The notes under the pieces: model-generated
Databases searched by the model: none
The model's input: only the letters and a program-made list of their open reading frames with translations
Told to the model about the DNA's origin: nothing
Shown: positions 59,497 through 64,000 of the stretch, one piece after another
How the letters are laid out: the number at the start of each line of letters is the position of its first letter
How positions within the stretch are numbered: position 1 is the first letter of the stretch
Assembly (NCBI RefSeq): GCF_000236905.1
Contig: NC_016523.1
Location: 930,001 to 994,000 of the forward strand
DNA length: 64,000 nt
Origin: Tetrapisispora phaffii CBS 4417
Taxonomy: Eukaryota > Ascomycota > Saccharomycetes > Saccharomycetales > Saccharomycetaceae
Direction of reading: 5' to 3'
Made by a program: the position numbers and the translations under genes

Positions 59497-60101
59497 TTCT
59501 TAACGTATATACATATATCTATCTATCTCAATCTCTTAGTGAAATTTGCGAACTGAATTTCGTATAATATTTATTGTCAACTGCAGGACTTCAATATTTA
59601 AGTTTTCGCACACCTTCAACTGGTAATCTCCAAAACGTAAATGGATAAATTAAATTAAAAGATCTGAAATACAACAATTCAACCAGTTCAATACAAACTA
59701 CAGGCAAGTTATTTGGTCTTGATCATCATTAAACAAGCAATTTATGGCACTACTCTTACCATCTGATTGAACATTCTTGTTCTTCTCGGAAATTCCATGG
59801 CTGAACGACTTTATCGTTTCAAACGAATTATGCAATGTCGGGTAAGTATATGTATTTGGTGTCAGCAAATGCCAGCGTCACAAATGGTCGATGGACACTG
59901 TAGCAATGCATTGACTGCCAGTGGTTAATTGTGTTATGTAGATGCGGAATAACATGAGTTTTAAGTCCATAAGATAATAAAAAAAATATATTCACAAATA
60001 TGCGTATATAAATATATAAATATATAAAAGTTTTGTTTTTCTTTGATACGCAGTAACGGTAAATTTTATTTGATTGACTCTCTTCGAATGTGTCGTTGTG
60101 A
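59497..60101. other. Intergenic region SEC13-HRD3
   Basis: 605 bp upstream of SEC13 and downstream of HRD3. A 94-codon minus-strand frame at 59828-60112 runs out of the HRD3 3' end and is not supported. No RNA gene seen. Confidence 0.45.
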
Positions 60102-62636
60102 TCAGATGGCAAAAAACTGAATGTCTATATTGGCTGGTTGAACTTCCTGTGGTTGCTCCTGTTCACCATTTGCCTCTGCGTTGCCTCTAATGACGATGCC
60201 ATTGATGCGGACATTCCATCCTGCTCTTATTATTAGTGGGCGAATTATCATGGTGACAAGTAAAATCATTGCCATAAACATAATCGACAGGACATCTTCT
60301 AACGATAGACCGAGTTCATCTATTTTCATTATAAATTTTTCAACCCAACCCGTATCAGTTGGATCATTTTTCTCGTCCTTCTTTTTCTTTTCTTGTTGTT
60401 TATCATTAATTTGCTTTTCTGTTAGTGGAGTTGGGTATGCATGGTGACCTGAGTTTTCAAGCAAGGCTTGCTCAACACTGTATTTAAAGCGCCTGAATAT
60501 TGACATCTGGGATAACATTTGCTCTTCTTGTGATATTATACTTACTCCATCTATCTCTTCTTTATCCTGATTCCAAAAACTCACTGGCTCACCAGATAGC
60601 CAGCTAATCCATGATTTTAATGTCAATTTCATCACAGTAAGCTTCACAGCAAAAAATAATTCAGGGTTATGATCAAGCACTTGATTGTAGTAATCATGTG
60701 CCATCTTATAATCTACACCGACTCCTAACCCATGTTCATACATGTAACCTAGGTTCCAAATTGCTTGAGGAGCAAATCGTAGGGATGCGCTTTGATACAT
60801 AGCAATAGCTTTGCTATAATCTTTCATATTATAAAAAATGTTACCAGCAATAATTGCTGCATCAATGTTATTTTGCTTGAAAGCCCTATTGTAGTATGAG
60901 ATTGCCATAGATTTTCTTTCGTCTGTAGTCTCTGGTACTTCTTCCATCAAATATGCATCTTGATATAAAAGATATGCAGCTGAAATTTGAGCTGCTTCAA
61001 AACCTTGTTCTGCAGCTTGTGCATACGCCCATAATGCTACTTCTGTATTACCCTTTAATAGTTCAGAGAATGCAATTCTTAATTGAGGAGCAACAATAAC
61101 CTCATTCATTTCCAAAAATCTTTTAAACAAAAATGATGTGTCTTCACAACTGTAATAATTATTCACACTTTCTTCGATCATTTTAGCGTATTCATATGTA
61201 CCAGCAATGTGAGATCTTCTGTAAGCTGTTTGCATTAAAACGAAAGGATCACCTAGATTTAGTTCTGGTTTCTCAGAAGACAATTTAGATAATTGGTAGT
61301 CTGCTGTTCCATCATTAACATTTTCTTCTAAGACATTTCTATAATATTTTATTGCTTTTGAAGTATCATTTTTGATAAATTGATTTATTAATCCCATATC
61401 AATATTTGCTTTACTTTTCACGGCACTAACATTTTCCACAATATCTATGGACTTTTGTAATAAAAGCTGAGCTCTTTCTATATCAGGTTTGGATATACCT
61501 TCTCCTGTAAAATAAATATGGCCTAGTAAGTAGTAACATTTCCCAAAGAAATATATTTGTAAATTATCCATATAAGGTTCTGAACTGCTATATACTTCAA
61601 TCGCTAATTCCAAAATAGTTCTTGCGGATTCTACATCACGATTTCTTTCGTAGGTACCTTTATACAGATCCCATGCAGTATAGTACAGATCAACTAATTT
61701 ATCATTACTATCATCCGATTCACCATCTGCAGCATAGTCTTTTGCACCAATACCAAATTGTAGTACAATTTGTCCCCCATTCATTTGCGTCAACAAAGAG
61801 GATGTTATGTCAGGTCTGACAGAATCCTTCCTAGTAGTTGAGGAATGCGTCGAGCTTAGGCCCTCACCTAATAACCCTCCTTGAAAATCTGGAATTCTAA
61901 TATTATATGTTTCCATATAAGGCAATGCTACATTCCATTCATAGTCCGAGTACTTGGAGCGTACTTCGTCTGATAGTTCTCTGTATAGCAACAGAGCCAT
62001 ATTGCAATCTCTTGGAACATTCAGACCATTAGCATATCTATAAGCAAGTGCTTGCTTTGCTTTCATATTCCCAAGGGAAGCAGCTTGTTGATAGTATAAT
62101 AAACTTTTACCAATATCAATTGGAATCGCTCCAAATAAACCAGTAGAAAGCATAACTGCTAAATCAAATAAAGCCTCTCCATCAGTAAAACCAATCATCT
62201 CATTATATTTATTCAAATAGCTATATGCAAGTGTCTTATTATTAGGGTAGCCATATTCTCCCCAGAGATGTATTTGTGCTAATAAAAGTGTTGCTGCAGT
62301 ATTGTTAAATTTATCACTTGATATCGTTAAATATCCAATTGCTTCCTTTTGCCATGTAGTGGCCTCAGATTTCCAAAACTTCTTGTATCGAAATTCTTGT
62401 TCATCTTCTGAATAGTCTACAGGAATCGTTATATCAATTCCAGAGATATTCTTCTTTGAATAATAATCAATTTCATCATCGTAGCGGATTTTATCACTCA
62501 ATATATTAACAGCTTTCTCATAAGGATCATAATCAACATTATTTACATTAAAACTTACTTGGCTCTCCACCTCCCCACACACAACCTCGATAAAACCAAT
62601 ATAAAGAAATAATACCCAAGAATGCAACATAATCAT
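60102..62636 (-). CDS. HRD3: Hrd3, ERAD receptor of the Hrd1 ubiquitin ligase complex
   Basis: An 844-residue type I ER membrane protein (S. cerevisiae 833). The N-terminal signal peptide is MIMLHSWVLFLYIGFIEVVCG. The lumenal part holds Sel1-like repeats (KSLLYYQQAASLGNMKAKQALAYRYANG, AIWNLGYMYEHGLGVGVDYKMAHDYYNQ). A membrane segment lies at ~782-803 (LSIMFMAMILLVTMIIRPLII), with a short cytosolic tail that ends IQFFAI, as in yeast. Hrd3/SEL1L selects misfolded glycoproteins with Yos9 and stabilises Hrd1 (established). Start ATG 62636. Confidence 0.97.
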   Translation of the reverse strand: MIMLHSWVLFLYIGFIEVVCGEVESQVSFNVNNVDYDPYEKAVNILSDKIRYDDEIDYYSKKNISGIDITIPVDYSEDEQEFRYKKFWKSEATTWQKEAIGYLTISSDKFNNTAATLLLAQIHLWGEYGYPNNKTLAYSYLNKYNEMIGFTDGEALFDLAVMLSTGLFGAIPIDIGKSLLYYQQAASLGNMKAKQALAYRYANGLNVPRDCNMALLLYRELSDEVRSKYSDYEWNVALPYMETYNIRIPDFQGGLLGEGLSSTHSSTTRKDSVRPDITSSLLTQMNGGQIVLQFGIGAKDYAADGESDDSNDKLVDLYYTAWDLYKGTYERNRDVESARTILELAIEVYSSSEPYMDNLQIYFFGKCYYLLGHIYFTGEGISKPDIERAQLLLQKSIDIVENVSAVKSKANIDMGLINQFIKNDTSKAIKYYRNVLEENVNDGTADYQLSKLSSEKPELNLGDPFVLMQTAYRRSHIAGTYEYAKMIEESVNNYYSCEDTSFLFKRFLEMNEVIVAPQLRIAFSELLKGNTEVALWAYAQAAEQGFEAAQISAAYLLYQDAYLMEEVPETTDERKSMAISYYNRAFKQNNIDAAIIAGNIFYNMKDYSKAIAMYQSASLRFAPQAIWNLGYMYEHGLGVGVDYKMAHDYYNQVLDHNPELFFAVKLTVMKLTLKSWISWLSGEPVSFWNQDKEEIDGVSIISQEEQMLSQMSIFRRFKYSVEQALLENSGHHAYPTPLTEKQINDKQQEKKKKDEKNDPTDTGWVEKFIMKIDELGLSLEDVLSIMFMAMILLVTMIIRPLIIRAGWNVRINGIVIRGNAEANGEQEQPQEVQPANIDIQFFAI

Positions 62637-63081
62637 TTTTGAAGTAAAATTCTATGGATACTTAAAATTCATATAACTCTCGCCAGTATGTGGCTTTACA
62701 CACTTCCAAACACCAACATATGTAGGAAAAATAGATTGGAAATGTAATTATATGGTGTCTTGAGTGTATTCTATCCAAATATACTTCAATAGAGCTACCT
62801 TTAACTTAAACTTTAAGCTAAGAAGCGAAAATTTAGGATTCTTGTTTTTGATGATAATACGAATACGTTAAAATTGAAGGATTCTTCTACTTTTGGAAAG
62901 ATATATAAATGGCTGGAAGGTAAATTGGAACATTAAATTAGTCGTAGTTACTATTCGGCATGTATTAGTGTAGCTGTGTGATCAATTGATTAATATAAGT
63001 GAGGTGAGAGTGTTAGAGTAAAGTTAAATAAATCAATATCGATTGTGTTTTTCCTACTTGAATGGTATCTTAGATTCATAA
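62637..63081. promoter_or_regulatory. Divergent promoter region HRD3 / p62-like gene
   Basis: 445 bp between divergent genes. An in-frame TAA at 63079-63081 directly precedes the ATG of the downstream gene and fixes its start. No specific site was assigned. Confidence 0.45.
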
Positions 63082-64000
63082 ATGAAAATCAAATGGACAT
63101 GCAATTGCTGTAAGGAAAGAAACCATTATAATGGGAATGATGCCCAACAGTATGGTATTGATTTTTCAAGGTTAAATCTGTGCAGAAAATGCCATAAAAT
63201 TAGTTGTGATTCCTGCCAGTTATTTCAAGATTATGAAAAATTCTGTCCTTATTGTTGCAGGAATAATAAGGTTCCAGATTGTGCTGACGGTAGCAGATTA
63301 TCATTTGAGGAACGTTATTGTCAGGAAATATGTTATGACGAATATTGTACCAATGGCTGTTTCCAATGTCCCAAGTGTAATAATTCCTTGGCTTTGTCAT
63401 TATGTAAAAATGAACGTTTGAAGGATCCAAATGGAAAAACGATAAGTTTTCAATGTTATTGTTGCTCTTGGTCATGGTCAACTGAACTGCCAGGTAATGT
63501 GAAGTTGTTATCTAAACATATTTTTTCTTTACACTTAAACTTGGATCCTAAGTTTCAAAGATTTAAACAACTGTCTAATATTTATCTAAACGATAGCTCA
63601 GATTGCAGTAATAATGATCCATCATATTCCGTAAAAGACATCTATTTGAAGCAAGGAGATTTACAATCTGCTAGAGGGTTATTGGACATAATTAACAACA
63701 AAAAAGAGACTTCTTTTAATACTTCTTCTACTGTCTTATTAAACGATCAATTTCCTCATCAAAACCTTTATGACGATACCAACACTTCTTTACCAGAACT
63801 TTCAAAGTTAGTAATGAAGTTTGAATATAAATGTCCTCATTGTGAAGAAACTATACTTAAACCATCTTCAGAGCTCTACTCAAGTGATAATACTTATGAA
63901 TCATTTGCATTTACACAATTGCCAACAATAGAAGTAAGTGCTATTAAAGATCTGAAGCAAGACTTAGTGTTGATAATGAAAAATATTGAAGATAATCTTA
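63082..64000 (+). CDS. Dynactin p62 (DCTN4)-like cysteine-rich protein, 5' part (runs off the window)
   Basis: 306 codons are present and the frame is open to the end. It has many Cys pairs: C7/C9/C10, C34-C37, C42-C45, C55-C58/C59, C80/C84/C89/C93, C96-C99 (QCPKC), C125/C127/C128 followed by SWSWS, and a later CPHC at 251-254. The order of these, with FCPYC, FQCPKC, a CxCC-SW block and then a distal CPHCEETILKP segment, is the layout of dynactin p62. p62 sits at the pointed end of the Arp1 filament (established). I know of no p62 annotated in S. cerevisiae. The function call rests on motif order only; another zinc-binding family is possible. Confidence 0.72.
   Translation, partial: MKIKWTCNCCKERNHYNGNDAQQYGIDFSRLNLCRKCHKISCDSCQLFQDYEKFCPYCCRNNKVPDCADGSRLSFEERYCQEICYDEYCTNGCFQCPKCNNSLALSLCKNERLKDPNGKTISFQCYCCSWSWSTELPGNVKLLSKHIFSLHLNLDPKFQRFKQLSNIYLNDSSDCSNNDPSYSVKDIYLKQGDLQSARGLLDIINNKKETSFNTSSTVLLNDQFPHQNLYDDTNTSLPELSKLVMKFEYKCPHCEETILKPSSELYSSDNTYESFAFTQLPTIEVSAIKDLKQDLVLIMKNIEDNL

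Noticed and set aside
1..64000. CRISPR arrays, prophage, bacterial operons or defence islands
   Set aside because: The window is eukaryotic yeast DNA. No regularly spaced repeats or such genes were seen.

Overview
The window is nuclear chromosomal DNA from a budding yeast of the family Saccharomycetaceae. Almost every long reading frame has a recognisable Saccharomyces cerevisiae orthologue, genes are compact and intronless, intergenic DNA is AT-rich, and there are two tRNA genes (one intron-bearing tRNA-Lys) with Ty-type LTR remnants beside them. Species cannot be fixed from sequence alone. From memory of S. cerevisiae gene order, the first 25 kb mixes genes from two sister regions of the whole-genome duplication: YDR067-YDR084 (OCA6, FMP16, SHU2, TFB5, VPS41, PDC2, TVP23) and YER146-YER155 (LSM5, PEA2, UBP3, PET122, OXA1, BEM2). 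Many genes that a non-duplicated genome should carry here are absent (DOA4, SCC4, SPT15, TPS2, PPH3, RAD55, STN1, RRP8 and others). I infer a post-duplication species that resolved duplicates differently from S. cerevisiae, as in the Vanderwaltozyma/Tetrapisispora branch.

Layout. 1-25.5 kb: the mixed YDR/YER block. 25.5-27.1 kb: a synteny break filled with nested LTR fragments and tK(UUU). 27.6-40.5 kb: a YJL20x-type block (ECM25, ACO2, PRP21) that also holds a 1450-residue SH3-RasGEF protein not present at this place in S. cerevisiae, plus tL(UAA) and a solo LTR. 41-62.6 kb: a second mixed block (YDL/YLR type) with SEC31, CPR6, COP1, TUB4, DHH1, SEC13 and HRD3. 63.1 kb to the end: the 5' part of a cysteine-rich protein with the architecture of dynactin p62 (DCTN4).

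Functions include vesicle coats (SEC31 and SEC13 of COPII, COP1 of COPI), Golgi/vacuole traffic (TVP23, VPS41, UBP3), cell polarity and small GTPases (PEA2, BEM2, ECM25, the RasGEF), RNA metabolism (LSM5, PRP21, DHH1), mitochondria (FMP16, PET122, OXA1, ACO2) and microtubules (TUB4, the p62-like gene). I saw no operon-like or defence-like system. The most interesting items are the p62-like gene, the SH3-RasGEF, a Prp21 that keeps the SF3A1-type C-terminal segment, the identical 86-87 bp LTR-to-tRNA geometry at two loci, and strong perfect hairpins beside Reb1 sites downstream of TFB5 and upstream of CPR6.
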